A stretch of DNA of 64,000 nucleotides, taken from contig NC_081413.1 of NCBI RefSeq assembly GCF_030272615.1, positions 558,781,945 to 558,845,944 on the forward strand, given 5' to 3'. This DNA comes from Cryptomeria japonica (taxonomy: Eukaryota; Streptophyta; Pinopsida; Cupressales; Cupressaceae). How positions within the stretch are numbered: position 1 is the first letter of the stretch; every line of letters begins with the position of its first letter. Below are positions 11,005 through 23,104 of the stretch, in pieces. The notes below the pieces were generated by a model. That model was not told where the DNA came from. It ran no database searches and was given only the letters and a program-made list of their open reading frames with translations. A program made the position numbers and the translations under genes.

Positions 11005-13360
11005 CTTTTGTCTTCATATCTCTTCATTTCTTAAGAATTTTGTAGTAGATTGTCTCATTATCCTTACATATGTAGATTGCATATTCTATGATAATGGTAT
11101 TTTTGAGATGCTTAAGCATATCATAAGTCTGTTATATTTCGATGGGTCAAAGACTTGTCTCTCAATTCTCACTTTTCAGATGGAGACACCATTTCAATCT
11201 TTCTCATATTCTATTGTTCTTGATTAGATTGACATTGGCTCTTGCACAACGCCCATTGATTTGGTGCAATAGGACATTGTTCGTCTAGACACAACTACTT
11301 GGGATTTGTATCTTACAGGCATTAATTCCTTGTTTGTGGAGTCTCATATGTCAGATATATTGGATTCTTTTGAGGGCATTCATCTCCTCTTTGTTGATAG
11401 CCACATAACTGTTGTCAACCCATAGTCATCGCCCATGGATATTTTTGTACATCAGTTTTCACGAAGTCCCGATTTGTCAACTCCTATATTGATTGGGCAT
11501 GTACCCGATTGGTTTGTGGCACCACCATCTTTCATGGACACAATGACATTTGCAAAAAATTTTAGAGGCACATTGTATTTGGATTTGGATTCTTACTTCT
11601 TCCAATTTATGGGAGTGGCTTTTCATATCTCCAATAGATTTGTTTCTTCCTAAGGGGAGAAATGTTGTTTGTAGGCAATGGATCATGTTCTGCCTTTAGG
11701 CGTTTAGCATTAGTATGGGAGCTACTTCTTCATTGGGGGATTCATATCCTCATTTTCCCTCTTCTATGGGGGATCTTGATTTTACCTATGCGACCGATTC
11801 AGTACTTGGGGGGACATCTTGAACCCTTCATTCTTGTCACATGTGTACTCTATTCTATTTCTTTTTCTCTTTTGAAGAGGAGCTTTGTCCCACTGGGTTT
11901 TCTCCTTTTCTCCATTTGTGACACTTGCATTGGTTTGTACATAGGTAGGTACCTAATCGGGTATTTTTGCTAGGACCCATCCATCCATCCTTGCATTCAT
12001 GCATTCATTGGCTCTTTAACTTATCCCTAAGTTAATCTTAAGAGGGGTTGTTGGAGTAATTAGGACATTATCTAATTATTTAATTAATTGGGCCCTTTAA
12101 TAATTTTATTCACTTAAGCTAAACCTGGGTGTTTTTTATTCTTTGATTAGATTAATCTAATAATAATTCACTTAATTGAGATAATTTTAGTATCCTAATT
12201 TTAGATTAGGTTTCTCTTGCTTTCTATAAAGAAAGTAATTCATTGTAATCCATCCAATTTATATTACAAGTTAATCTAATTATCATATTCCTCTTTAGAT
12301 CAATTTTCTCTCATGGTTGCATAACATTAATCATGCCTTCTTCTCTTCAAATGTGTTAGGTGTTTTGCTTATAGGCGATTCATGGGCTTGTGGGGTTGGA
12401 CAAATAACTCCAACAATTCCTTTTTGGACATTGTGATAATCCCTTATAAGCACTTTGAGATTTTTAAATGCACCAAAATTTTGTACATACCTATGCAATA
12501 TTTGAGTAATGCTATTTTACCACTCATTTAGTTTCATCTACATCTATAATTGTGTTGGTATGATATACCCAATTTTATGGAAACATATATCCACAACAAA
12601 AGAGATGTAGTACCAACACATATAAGAGATATGATATACAAAAGACACACACCTTGATATACTTATACTTTGGGTATGTATATACAAGCTCAAAAGATGT
12701 AATATAGATATAGCTATAGAGATATATGTACAATAATCAAGTGATATATAGAAATAGATACAATTACATACATGCAAATAGTGTAATGAGAATAAATGTA
12801 TGCAATTAATGTAATGTAATAGATTGTATGAGAGGATATAGAAGGACATTTGATGTAAAAGAGTTACACATGGCCAATATAATTTACCACAAATTGGTCT
12901 AGTTCATATGTATTTTGTAATGATACATTTTGTGCATGTTAATAGATAGATTTTTTTAATTTCACATATCATTTCATCCCACAACATTCTATAACTAATT
13001 GTATAAGCTTTGACCCTCTTCCCTTCCTTAACATTGGATATATATACATCATTCAAGAAACTTAAGCTTAGATCCCTAATTTGCAACCATTCTTGCCAAC
13101 ATCTTGATTCTCTTGCTATGACCTAGTTATGAGGATACAAAAGAGATTTAAACCATATATCTATTTAGTGTTTAAAATGGAGAAGTACCAAACTAGGAAG
13201 GATTACTATTAAGGAGAAACACTATTTTATGACTTTCAGTAGAATTCTCTAGGTTCTAGCTTTGTGAGAGGGGACTAAGCACTTATGGGATGGTGAGCAA
13301 AAAGGGGGAATCTTGAAGGTATCTCTAAAGAGGTGCAATTTTTAGACGGGAAAGGATAAG
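11005..13360 (+). repeat. Composite repeat copy 2 (unoccupied by the LINE)
   Basis: This copy matches 385-1901 followed by 9827-10640, but without the LINE. It holds the 3' internal region (11005-12048) and LTR (12049-12415) of the non-autonomous family, then the shared flank. Short frames remain at 10982-11227 and 11435-11653 (WFVAPPSFMDT) that match broken frames in the other copies. Several stops show it is not an active gene. Confidence 0.7.
12049..12415 (+). repeat. 3' LTR in copy 2
   Basis: It starts TGTTGGAGTAATTAGG directly after a purine tract (AAGAGGGGT) and ends AACTCCAACA, giving TG...CA ends and a short terminal inverted repeat (TGTTGGAG/CTCCAACA). The length is 367 bp. Confidence 0.75.
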
Positions 13361-14116
13361 CCATTAATGATGGAAAAAGTGATTTATTGAAATACTAAAT
13401 CAATAAAAAAAACCCATGATAAAAGGATATTGCAAGAAACAAAGAGAGATTCAATTGCCAACATAAAAGGAAAAAAGAATTGAAGCAAAGAGACGAAAAC
13501 AAAGTCAAAAGTGACAAGAAAGATACTACAAAATGATGGAGAAAACTAGAGAAGTTCAGTTAGAGCATGAAGGGGGTTGCTACTAAGGAGATAATAATTG
13601 ATAGAATATAAAAGAGGAGTTAGAGAGTATTATTGGGGTTTTAGTTGAACCTAATGATTCTATGGAATCCATTATCACTGCACAAATAGAGTCCAACTCT
13701 ATAAAAGAGACACATTTGAGAAACTCAAAGATGATCTAAAGGAAGCAAATGAGACTCTAAACAAAATAGTAAAATAGGTTAAAATAATACGTAGTATTTA
13801 ACAAGTCATTAGAAATAGATCATAAATGTAGAGGTGCTTTTCCATTCAAAATTTTGGTTCATGCATCTTAGTTAAAACCTAATTTGTCTAATTTGAAAAT
13901 AATAGTTAATGATGGAACTAAGGAATTACTAATTTCCTATTAAAAATATTTAAAACTTATCAATTTAATGCAAAATATTTGGATAATGTGGGATTACAAA
14001 ATTTAGCAAATACTAATTAGTTGAATTTACAAAATGATAAGAAGAATTCAAAGAGAAGGAAATGAAAAACATGTTCAAGGGCCTTATTATGGACACTATT
14101 GAGATGTTAATGTATT
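13361..14116. other. AT-rich stretch without a recognisable gene
   Basis: Degenerate plus-strand reading (PNDSMESIITAQIESNS-like near 13.65 kb) hints at an old gag remnant, but stops are dense and no domain can be named. Confidence 0.3.
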
Positions 14117-14277
14117 TGTATGAATGTGGTTTTATTCAACTCACATACATTTAAGTTTACTAGGTGGCAGACATGCGAATTATTAGATATTAATTATACA
14201 TAGTTTTTAATATTGTTGATAGTGTGCATTTAATATTTGTAATAGGTAGTTATATTGTGGTTGCTCGTACTTCATCA
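14117..14277 (+). repeat. Truncated LTR copy
   Basis: This aligns with the start of the LTR-like unit at 17566 (shared GAATGTGGTTTTATTC, CATTTAATATTTGTA and TAGGTAGTTA). The match stops where LINE-derived sequence begins. It may be the 5' LTR of a decayed plus-strand element ending near 17.87 kb. Confidence 0.5.
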
Positions 14278-14289
14278 CACCATTGTCTG

Positions 14290-14456
14290 AGATGATTTTT
14301 CCTGGATTCTCTCTAATATCTATGCCCCCAACTCTAAAGCAGCTAGGAATAAGTTTTGGAAGAAACTAGAGGTTCATCGCTCCAAGCACTGTAATGAAAA
14401 TTGGATTATTATGGGAGATTTTAATACTTCCCTTCACAATTCTGAGAAGTTTGGAT
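14290..14456 (+). pseudogene. LINE endonuclease fragment
   Basis: A 160-bp plus-strand scrap reads WILSNIYAPNSKAARN and then WIIMGDFNTSLHNSEKFG in one open frame. It resembles the central endonuclease block of the 1913-9815 LINE but comes from a different copy in the opposite orientation. Both ends stop abruptly, so it is an internal fragment rather than a usual 5'-truncated insertion. Confidence 0.75.
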
Positions 14457-14599
14457 ATGCAGCATTCAGACATATCATTTGAGCGTGTTTTTTAATAATT
14501 AAAAATTAAAATATAACAATTTTTTTTTTCAACTAATTATTAAACATGGTCAATGATAAATTTTGAATGTTGGATAGACCTTAAAAGACTACGACCGAA

Positions 14600-14623
14600 A
14601 CTATTCTGACTCCAAAACAGGCC
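14600..14623 (-). repeat. Dispersed inverted motif, copy 1
   Basis: ACTATTCTGACTCCAAAACA reads as the inverted partner of the motif at 15487-15510. Related sequence recurs in opposed orientation at about 36.89 and 37.01-37.04 kb. It may be the end of a small inverted-repeat element. Confidence 0.45.
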
Positions 14624-15417
14624 ACATTCCTGTCATTCTTGTTTGCAGACCAAGTTTTCCTTTTGGGTGGGTTCTTTAATCATTTTGCACCGTGCATTAT
14701 ACTTGGTCAAGCTTCATTTCGTTACAGATCGTATACACTTTGGCAGGAACTTTCATTCATGTGTGTTTTTTTTTCTTGGTGGTTTCACTCTGGTACCTGA
14801 AGCATACCCTGTTTGTTAGCCCATGAAGTGAATAAGGCTGGTGCATTTATTAATCAACAATTTTCCCTATTGGTGGTGACTTAGTTACCTTGGATCGATG
14901 ATTACAACTTTCAATGGTCTCGCAATTCAATACTTGTGCTCAGGTGCGCTTTATTGTTTTGCTCAGGTTGGCCTACTTTTTTTTTGGGGAGGCGAACACT
15001 TAAAACATATTTGGCATTCAAGATCCATTGTCATTGGGAAAAATATATGTTTGGGAGCACACACTATATATTTGGAGGTTTTCAATTTGTTTTGGTAGGG
15101 GCGAATTGTTTTATCAGTGGCTCATTTTCTGTTTAGTTGGCCATTCACAATGACCCTTGGGAGCCTAGGTGGTGCCTGTTTTTTTTGTTCACAATTTAGC
15201 CCACTTTGAGTAGGAGTTTATCTTCTGTGCTCTTCAGATTCAGTGGCACACAACAATGGGACTGTGAATTGTGGGTTTGATGCGGTTATTGACTTCAATG
15301 AATTTTGAGGTGGCGAGGCCGTTTACCTCACATTTGGGTTGAACCATTTTAGGGTTTCTGTTTATGTGGAGAAGTCAAAATAGGTATAGTCTATGTGTAG
15401 CTGTCAATATAGGATTT
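14624..15417. other. Spacer inside possible inverted-repeat element
   Basis: No convincing gene is seen. The segment at 15250-15360 is related to 35335-35440 (shared GTGAATTGTGG, CACATTTGGGT and TTTTAGGGTTT), so this is repeat-derived. Confidence 0.4.
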
Positions 15418-15510
15418 GTCTATTCTGGTTTCAAAACGACAGTACTCTGCGATTGACTAACCCGTCGCTAACACATTGTACGAAAGGTCTGTTTTGGAGC
15501 CAGAATAGAC
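15418..15510. repeat. 93-bp hairpin-forming inverted repeat
   Basis: The left arm 15418-15440 (GTCTATTCTGGTTTCAAAAC...) pairs with the right arm 15487-15510 with about three mismatches and one bulge, around a 46-nt loop. The right arm also matches the reverse complement of 14600-14623. Confidence 0.6.
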
Positions 15511-15518
15511 TTTTCCTC

Positions 15519-16520
15519 AAATCTTGAGCATCAATCATGAGTGACCAAACCCTAGCCCAAATCTTGAGCGTCAATCATGAGTAGCCAAACCCTAGCCCCA
15601 ATGTGTTAAAGTTGGGTGGGTCCTTCTTTGATCATTTTTTTCAAATGGTCATAACATAACTTGAGCCTATGACATTAGTTTTTTTTTAAGAGGCATGATA
15701 TTGTTGGAAAGGTATTTTTGTGTCCTATCTAGTGGTGCAAGTAGTTTTTTCGGATTTTGTTGTTTGTGCATTTAATATTATATTCAACTTAATAGTGCAT
15801 CTCTAGCTCTGAGCTCATAACTTGTGATCAGTTTCTTTGTTTCTTGCAATTCTTGCACTGTTGGAAAGGTATTTTAGAGCACTTTTAGTTTATGTGTGCA
15901 CATTTTCTAGATTTTGTGTTGACACATTGGTTAATTGCTTGGTTGTTTTGAAATTTGGAAACATTTTGTTTGCATGGGTGTGCTTCATTTTGGCTGCATC
16001 ATATATTTTTTCCTTAAATCCTGAGCGTTGATCACGAGTGACCAAACCCTAGCCCCCAAGTGCTAAAGTGGGGTGGGTCCTTCTTTGATCACTTTTGGGC
16101 TCTATATAGGAATTTTTTTCAAATGGTCATAACTTGGGCCTATGACATTAGTTTTTTGACAAACATGATATTGTTCGAAAGGTAGTTTTGTGCACTATCT
16201 AGTGGTGCAAGTAGTTTTTTTAGATTTTGTTGTTGGTGCATTTTGATCCCATTGAATTAAACAATATTGGATTTTTTGCTTTGAGCTTATAACTTGTGAA
16301 CAATTTCTTCATTTCTCACAATTCTTGTAGCATTGAAAAGGTATTTTAGAGAACTTTTAGTCTTTATGTGCACATTTTCTAGATTTTGTCCTAGGTACAA
16401 TTAATTCAAGATTTGTGTTTTGACACATTGGTTAGTTGATTGATTGTTTTGAAACTTGGAAACATTTTTTTTGTGTGGGTGTGCTTCATTTTGGCTACAT
16501 CATATGTATATACCACATTT
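15519..16520 (+). repeat. Tandem repeat, period about 460 bp
   Basis: Two degenerate units begin with the marker TGACCAAACCCTAGCCC (near 15546 and 16037). Each then runs through a GGTGGGTCCTTCTTTGATCA block and a TAGTGGTGCAAGTAGTTTTTT block. The marker is doubled at the start of unit 1 and recurs near 35.65 kb, so this is internal sequence of a dispersed element. Confidence 0.6.
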
Positions 16521-17565
16521 TTGTCCTTATGGATCATTTTGAGCATCTTTTGTAAGCACTTTCATTTGTAGACACGTCAAGATAAAGTGCAACATCTTGT
16601 TCAAGTATTTTGTGAGATTTTGCACACATTTTATACCATATTATAATAATTGCACTGTATTATTAAGTGTCATGGGGGGTTGCGCAATGCTTGTGTTGTT
16701 TGCCAATCACAACTTTTTCAAGTGAGTGTCCCTCTATGACAACTATGGAATCTCCAGGATTCTTGCCTCATGCATGTGTTCTTTGTTGTTGTACACCTTT
16801 TTTTTAATTGCTAGTACTCTCTTGGTCATTTCAATTGTTGTATCTTCTCCTTTATACATTGCTTGGTGGCACAAAGCTTTAGTGAACTTCTCACACATCT
16901 CCCTAATTAGCATTATGGGGGTATTATAATGATCTTATTAATGCTTCCTTGGTTTTTCTTGGAGTGAGTTGAGATACTCTTGCATTCCTAAATTGTCGAG
17001 GCAACATTCTATCCTCATTTGATCATGGTTCTTTAGATTGCACCTATATTTACAAATTCATTGGTTGAGTAGTGATGATGGAGATCACTCATGCAACTTC
17101 ATTGGTTGAGTATTGTTGTTGGGATCACTTGTGTAGATTCATGTGCCAATTGCATTTTCAAATGATAGATGTTTTATAGTTGTTCCCATTTAATCATTGT
17201 TTGAGTAGTGTCGTTTGGATCACTCATATAGATTGTTATCTTTTTTATTTAATCATCATTTTTTTTTCAGATGAGATTCTTTAGTCTTCTTTTGACAATT
17301 GTCTGTGACATCTTTGTAGTTTTGTGATTTTATTCATGTTCTTATTTTGAGACATTGTTTTGGAGGCTTCTCAATCCTTTATGTTCTCTCTTTTGGATAG
17401 GAGTTTTCTCCTATAGGATTTCTCTCATTTTCTTGGTTTGTGACAAATTGCATTGCATTGTATTTGTACATGTGTACCTAACATGGCTTAGTTGTTGGAA
17501 CCCATATCAAATCTCATATTGCATAGTAATTTCACTCCCTAAGTTGCACTTAAGGTGGGTATTAG
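16521..17565 (+). other. Internal region before an LTR-like unit, no gene
   Basis: Only short unrelated frames and T-rich sequence are seen. It ends in a purine-rich tract (TTAAGGTGGGTATTAG) next to the LTR-like unit at 17566. Confidence 0.4.
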
Positions 17566-17873
17566 TGTGAATGTGGTTTTATTCCACTCACATATACTTA
17601 AGTTTACTTAGGTGGCTAATATAACACATTATTTAGATATTAGTTACACAGTAATTATTATTGTTCATAGTGCATTTAATATTTGTAGTAGGTAGTTAGA
17701 TAATTTTTTCTTATACCTAGTCATCGCACCTTTATATATTTGGGGTGTTTGTACATTGTAAAACATCACAGTCCAGTTATTCACACATTGGTGAAATAAA
17801 ATCTACAGGTTGCTTGTCTCTATGTTGTAAGAGTTTTTTGGTTTGCAAGTTGTGTTTTTGGGGTGCTCAAACA
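17566..17873 (+). repeat. Probable 3' LTR
   Basis: It begins TGTGAATGTGG after the purine tract and tentatively ends ...GCTCAAACA. The 5' half is shared with 14117-14277. The right boundary is by TG...CA rule only. Confidence 0.45.
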
Positions 17874-17989
17874 TAATGAATGATAGGAAAACCATATTTC
17901 ATTTGATTAAATTTCATTAATAATGAAAATTCATCTCATAAATTAAAATGGTCAAATATAGAGGTAATCCCTCAAAACCAAGATCCATC

Positions 17990-20238
17990 CCATGTGATGA
18001 TTAAGATAAAAAGAATACTTGTGGAGATGCATATAGAGATTCAACTTGGCCAAGAGGAAATCAACAACAAGAATTTAAAGAGATTAAGGAAAAAATTTGG
18101 GAAGTTCTTTGAAATTGAATTAGAAATATATATAAGGAAGGAATGGAAAATTATTGAAGCAAGGAAAATGCAATAGGAAAGTAATGATGGATAGGAAATA
18201 ACCAAATTCAAAATCAAAACATAATCCACCAAAAATTGAGGGAAAACCTTGGATGAATGTAAACAGATCGAGAGAAGATTCTTCTAATATGGAATACAAC
18301 ATGGGATTACTTGTATTAAAAAAGATACCAATGATGAAACTAAACACATCTTGGTGTTGAATCTTCTTGGAGAAGAAATGAGACCCAAACCAATTAGGCT
18401 AAACTCTATGATTTTCTAGGGGCACTAAGAAAAGATGCACTAAAATAGTATATGAAGAAGTTCCCTCGACATGACAAAGAATGGAAGGATATAAAGGAAG
18501 AAGTCCTCCCTAACTTTGAATCTCCTAAGGTTCCATCTAAGAGTGTTGGAAATATGAGATCCATAATAGAGGAAGAGGGATAAATTATTAAAGGTATGAC
18601 ATATTAAGGAGGTAATGAGAAAATTGGAAGACCCTCTCATTGAAATGTAAAGAATGGAATGGGTTGTTTTTGGATTGTTATCAAATGTGAGGACTATAAT
18701 GGATGAAAGAAATTTTGATACCTACTCAAGTGTAGTAAAATTACTAAATAGGGAATAAGCACAACCATGGAGAAGAAATAACAAAGAAACTAAAAACAAG
18801 GGAAATAAATAATAAGACTAGAATCAAAATAGTTGTATATTAACAAAATATATTGGCTAAAGGTGAAAGCATCATAACATCATCTAATTGAAGGAAGAAG
18901 ATATGTTATACGTATTGCTTTGATTAAGGACACATAAGAAATGAATGCTCAACAATGAAAGGTGATAAAACAGTTTTGACACTTAGAGTGGACTTATAAT
19001 TGGTTCCTAAATGTTACAATACATACAATTATAGCATTTTTAGTGAATGTGATAAAGTCAATTTTTCACCTATATTGTTAAAACCAAGAAAATAAAATGA
19101 ACATGAACCATGGTGCAAGTATATATAATGATCCTATCTGTAAAGGGGTGTGGAGAGACAAAGGATTGGCTGAAAGAACATTCTATTGTCACGGCTATAA
19201 AACTCCAACATAGAAGAACCAACACAATATCCATGTGGGACAATATACACCTTCATAGATTATAAATGAACAACCTTGTATGAGCTATCCAAATAACAAT
19301 AATAGAGGATATTATAAAAATTATAGAGGAGGCATGACAAAGGAAGATTTCATAACTAAAAAAAAGGGACGATGCTACTATTATAGATGCGATTAGATGG
19401 GTCACTATGCAAATGAATATCAAGAAGAGAAAGAAAAATCATATTTTATAGTGATACTAGTTAAGGCCTATTTACTCATGCTAGTGCTCAATAATATTTA
19501 AATAATTGACCACCAAAAACAAAAAGGGGCTATTTTAGGACCTAACACATTAACAAGATTCAAGGTTATAATGAGAGTACTTAAAAAAAATCCACTTATC
19601 ACTTATATAGAAGAAGAAGAATTAGAAAAACAATATTTGAAGAGGAAGGATTAATTAAAAAGAAATTCCCTCCAGGAATATGATAATCCAAATAATTTTT
19701 TTCATAATAAATAGGGAGGGATTGATATTGAAAAACAAAAAATCATTATGAAATGAGATGGATGAAAAAGAACAAGAATAATATTATTTTTTGACCAAAT
19801 CAAAAAATGAAATAATAGTTGAGGATACCAAGAAGTTCATTGTAGAGGAAGATTATTGTAAGGCTTACTTTTCAAAAAAGGAATCCCGAATATTTTAGAA
19901 AGAGGAAAGTGTCCTAGAAAAATTGAAATAATTTATCAAAATACTGGAATAAGCCTTGATAAACCAGTTTATGGCCACAAGTCAAAAGAACAACAAAACT
20001 CCAATATTCTATGGAACGCCTTATTGAATTATTTAAGAGTAGATGCTAACATTATTTCAAAAAAAGTTTGGGAAGAGTTGGGAAGACCAATATTCTATGG
20101 AACACCTAATAACATTGGTCTTGCTAATGCTACTATAGTTAACACCATTAGAACATGCAGAAATATGGAAGTTAGCATATTAGGGATCAAAAAGAAAATT
20201 GGTTTTGAAGTAATTGAAATGGAGGAGCCATTTTGATA
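17990..20238 (+). pseudogene. Ty3/gypsy gag-protease remnant
   Basis: This is a plus-strand decayed gag. Two degenerate zinc knuckles are readable: CYTYCFD-x-GHIRNEC near 18.91 kb and CYYYRCD-x-MGHYANEY near 19.37 kb, each with an internal stop. At 20024-20236 an open frame reads LRVDANIISKKVWEELGRP then LANATIVN and ISILGIKKKIGFEVIEM-like sequence. This resembles retropepsin regions of conifer gypsy elements, but the catalytic D-[ST]-G is reduced to a VDAN context. No reverse transcriptase follows. Confidence 0.6.
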
Positions 20239-20404
20239 CATTTAGTATATTGCTAAATTTAAAATAGTTTGTTAATTGTAATGGCACAACTGAATTTAGA
20301 AAATAAAAAGTATAATTCTTTGACAAAGATAAGATGATACACATTCCTTTATATATAGACATGAGTGACACACGCATAAGAAATAACACAAGAAGAAAGT
20401 GAAG

Positions 20405-20564
20405 AGGAAGATAAGAAGGTGATTTCTCTCTAGGTAAAATTCCCACAAAAGATATTAATGATGAACCTAATTCAAAACAAGGCAAGGAAGATAAGAAGGT
20501 GATTTCTCTCTAGGTAAAATTCCCACAAAAGATATTAATGATGAACCTAATTCAAAACAAGGCA
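20405..20564. repeat. Perfect 80-bp tandem duplication
   Basis: Units 20405-20484 and 20485-20564 appear identical base for base (both start AGGAAGATAAGAAGGTGATT). This points to a very recent slippage or unequal-exchange event. Confidence 0.9.
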
Positions 20565-21630
20565 ATAATTATCTTCATTAATGGGAGTAGTATTGGCATT
20601 CATTTTGGTAGCTTCCATTCATAACCGTTTTTATGGGAATTTGGTATTCTATAAGAATCCATTTTTTTTATGTGCACCAAAATAACACCCATTTTGAGCA
20701 TGTCTCATCATGTTAGGTTCTTGAATCTGTAAGAATTTTATCTTACCTTAGTATAAATTCTCATTCTTAGGTGGAATCATTCCTTAATTGACTATCAAGG
20801 AAGTGACTTCTCATATTTTGTGTAGAAAATTATAAAGGGAAGAACATGAAAATGTATAGACAAAGGTATAAGATGAAGATGAGTGAAAAATATAGTGTAA
20901 ATGGTCTTAGAATCAATTGTTGGGAGTTATATCAAGGTCAAGAAAGCATAGCATTGACTATATCCAAGTTATTTCATGTGTAAAATTTACTCAGTTGGTA
21001 GTAAGAGGCAAAGTCGTGTTCAAATTGACTAGTTGGACAAGGCTAGATTGTAAAGAGTGTTTATAGAAAATGAGGCCATGTTGTTTTAAGTGTAGATCAA
21101 TTACACATAAGTGGCCATTGAGACACTTGGACAATGGAAACAAATTGCATTCACTTTCCAAGCCATTGGAGCCAATATAATAAGTTTTTGGACCATTGCA
21201 AGTGTCGACAATCTATCTATTATCAAGGAGTTCAATAGTACAAATTATTCATTTAGAGGTAGTCAATCTCCTATCATTATTGAAGTATTAGTCCTTTACT
21301 TTGACCATTATGAGTAGGGTTGCAAGTTGATAGTGCAAGATTGAGATAGATCATGAGATATATTTAATTTAATCTTTTTTAATTCAATCGTTGTGTCAAT
21401 TTAAGATGTAAACTTACAAAAGGCATTATTGGTTATTTACACAAGGGATATAGGTAGTAAGGTGATTAAAATAAAATACAACTATTCTAGAAAAAAATAA
21501 ACTCAATCTTTTACAATTGCTACAATAATTTTAAACAATAACTATAGACTGCAATAAAATTGTTCAAGTCATTACAATAGCTATAAGGGTCACAACATTG
21601 TAATTAGGTGAAAAAACTATACACTCATGT
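20565..21630. repeat. Dispersed repeat, no gene
   Basis: The stretch 21100-21400 matches 39711-39870 on one side and 43510-43660 on the other side of the LTR element at 39.87-43.51 kb (CATTTAGAGGT junction at 21260). It is thus an unoccupied relative of that insertion site. A short frame at 21111-21317 is not recognisable. Confidence 0.6.
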
Positions 21631-21762
21631 TCAACACTATAAGTATAATAATAATATAGTGTAAATGGTCTAGGAATCAATTGTTTGGAGTTATCTCAAT
21701 TGTGATCAACACTATAAGTATAATAATAATATAGTGTAAATGGTCTAAGAATCAATTGTTAG
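21631..21762. repeat. Tandem repeat, period 75 bp
   Basis: Two units (from 21631 and 21706) share TCAACACTATAAGTATAATA and GTAAATGGTCTA-GAATCAATTG. A related unit lies near 20.9 kb, and another in inverted orientation starts at 35299. Confidence 0.7.
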
Positions 21763-21796
21763 TCAATTTTATGCTTGCTTAACCTTGAGATAACTG

Positions 21797-21801
21797 CTAA
21801 C
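21797..21801. repeat. Target-site duplication (left) of gypsy element
   Basis: CTAAC here is repeated at 35299-35303 immediately outside the opposite LTR. Confidence 0.8.
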
Positions 21802-22592
21802 TGTTTATGGTAAAAATGGAAACAACAGTATTGAAAGACTAAAATAGATTCAACCACAAAACCCTAGCCTAACAACAACAAAGATCCACCATAACATATG
21901 AAGATTACCTAAGACAATGCAAATCAAATGAAATCACAAAGATTATACCATCACATTACCAATAGGGTTTGAATCTCCATTCTTCCTATCTCCATTGATC
22001 TTGCTTGATATATTTGCTCTCAAATTTTATGTGCGTACAAGAGCTCAACAAAGAACGGAAATATGGTTGATAGCTTGATCGCATATGAAAGTTTGAATGC
22101 TAGAATGCTTGAAGGATTGATTAACTGATTGAAAAATAGGGTTGATAATGAAGGAAGCATCTCCTTATATAGAAGACACTATAAGAAATGGAGGGATAAG
22201 ATTGAGAGGTGTAAAAGATAAATGGTCGTCTAGGATTAGAGGGTAGGTAGAAGAAATAAGAAAATAATGAGAGGGTAGGTAGTGTAGGAATTAAGAGATG
22301 AATGAGATGTGTCATGGGTAGAAAAGGCTAATGAATTAATTAAATAAATAAAGATTTATTTAATTAATAGAAGAAGTGGGATCAATTAAATAAATGAGAT
22401 ATTTATTTAACTTAGGAAAAGGATAATTTAAATAAATAAAGTATTTATTTAAATGAGGAATAAGGCTAGAAGAGGATAAATGAATTGATTAAATAAATAA
22501 AGATTTATTTAATTAATAGAAGAATTAGGCTTAAATAATTAAAAAAATTAAAATATTTATTTAATTAGATAGGACAATTTTAGGTGTCTACA
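21802..22592 (-). repeat. 3' LTR of the gypsy element
   Basis: On the minus strand it begins TGTAGACACCTAAAATTG and ends ACCATAAACA. It matches the LTR at 34508-35298 with the same length and scattered substitutions. The stretch 22320-22560 holds several palindromic AT-rich blocks (AATTAAATAAAT ... ATTTATTTAATT). Confidence 0.92.
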
Positions 22593-22606
22593 TTTTGCCC
22601 CTCTTT
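22593..22606 (-). other. Polypurine tract
   Basis: The minus strand reads AAAGAGGGGCAAAA directly before the 3' LTR. This is the expected position and composition for the plus-strand DNA primer. Confidence 0.8.
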
Positions 22607-23104
22607 GAGACAATGCAGCTTGTCGCATTGTTTCAAAGAAGATAAGATGAACTAATACAAAGTTGCCCCAAGATGGGAATGAAATGCCCCCTTGAGAGAT
22701 TGGATGAAAATGTCTGAAAATATCACGGACAATCTCTCGATAAGAAAGAAAGGCTAGAAATGACTGACAAGATAGGCTAGAGTGACAAAGTCACGGGATA
22801 AAGAAGACTGACTCGGGAAAGGAGGGTTAGGGTAGTCTATATGATAGACTACGAGGGAAAACATCCTCATTGTCATCCACACACTTAAGAGATCAGAGTC
22901 CAGAGAGAGACCAGAGAGCAGTCAGTAGCAAAGGCATTGGTCCATAGATTTGATCGCGTTCGTCGATATCAGAGGCCAACAGATGCAGGAGAGCTGGTAA
23001 TTACCGCAAAACCTCCTTGTACCTTTGTTGCATTAATTGTTGTCATAAATGCATGCTAGGTAGGGTAATAAATGCGCAGTAGGTATGTCGTAGAAACTGT
23101 CAAG

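Noticed and set aside
15546-16060. Interstitial telomere repeat from AAACCCTAGCCC strings
   Set aside because: The CCCTA strings occur singly inside larger repeat units and are not tandem TTTAGGG arrays.
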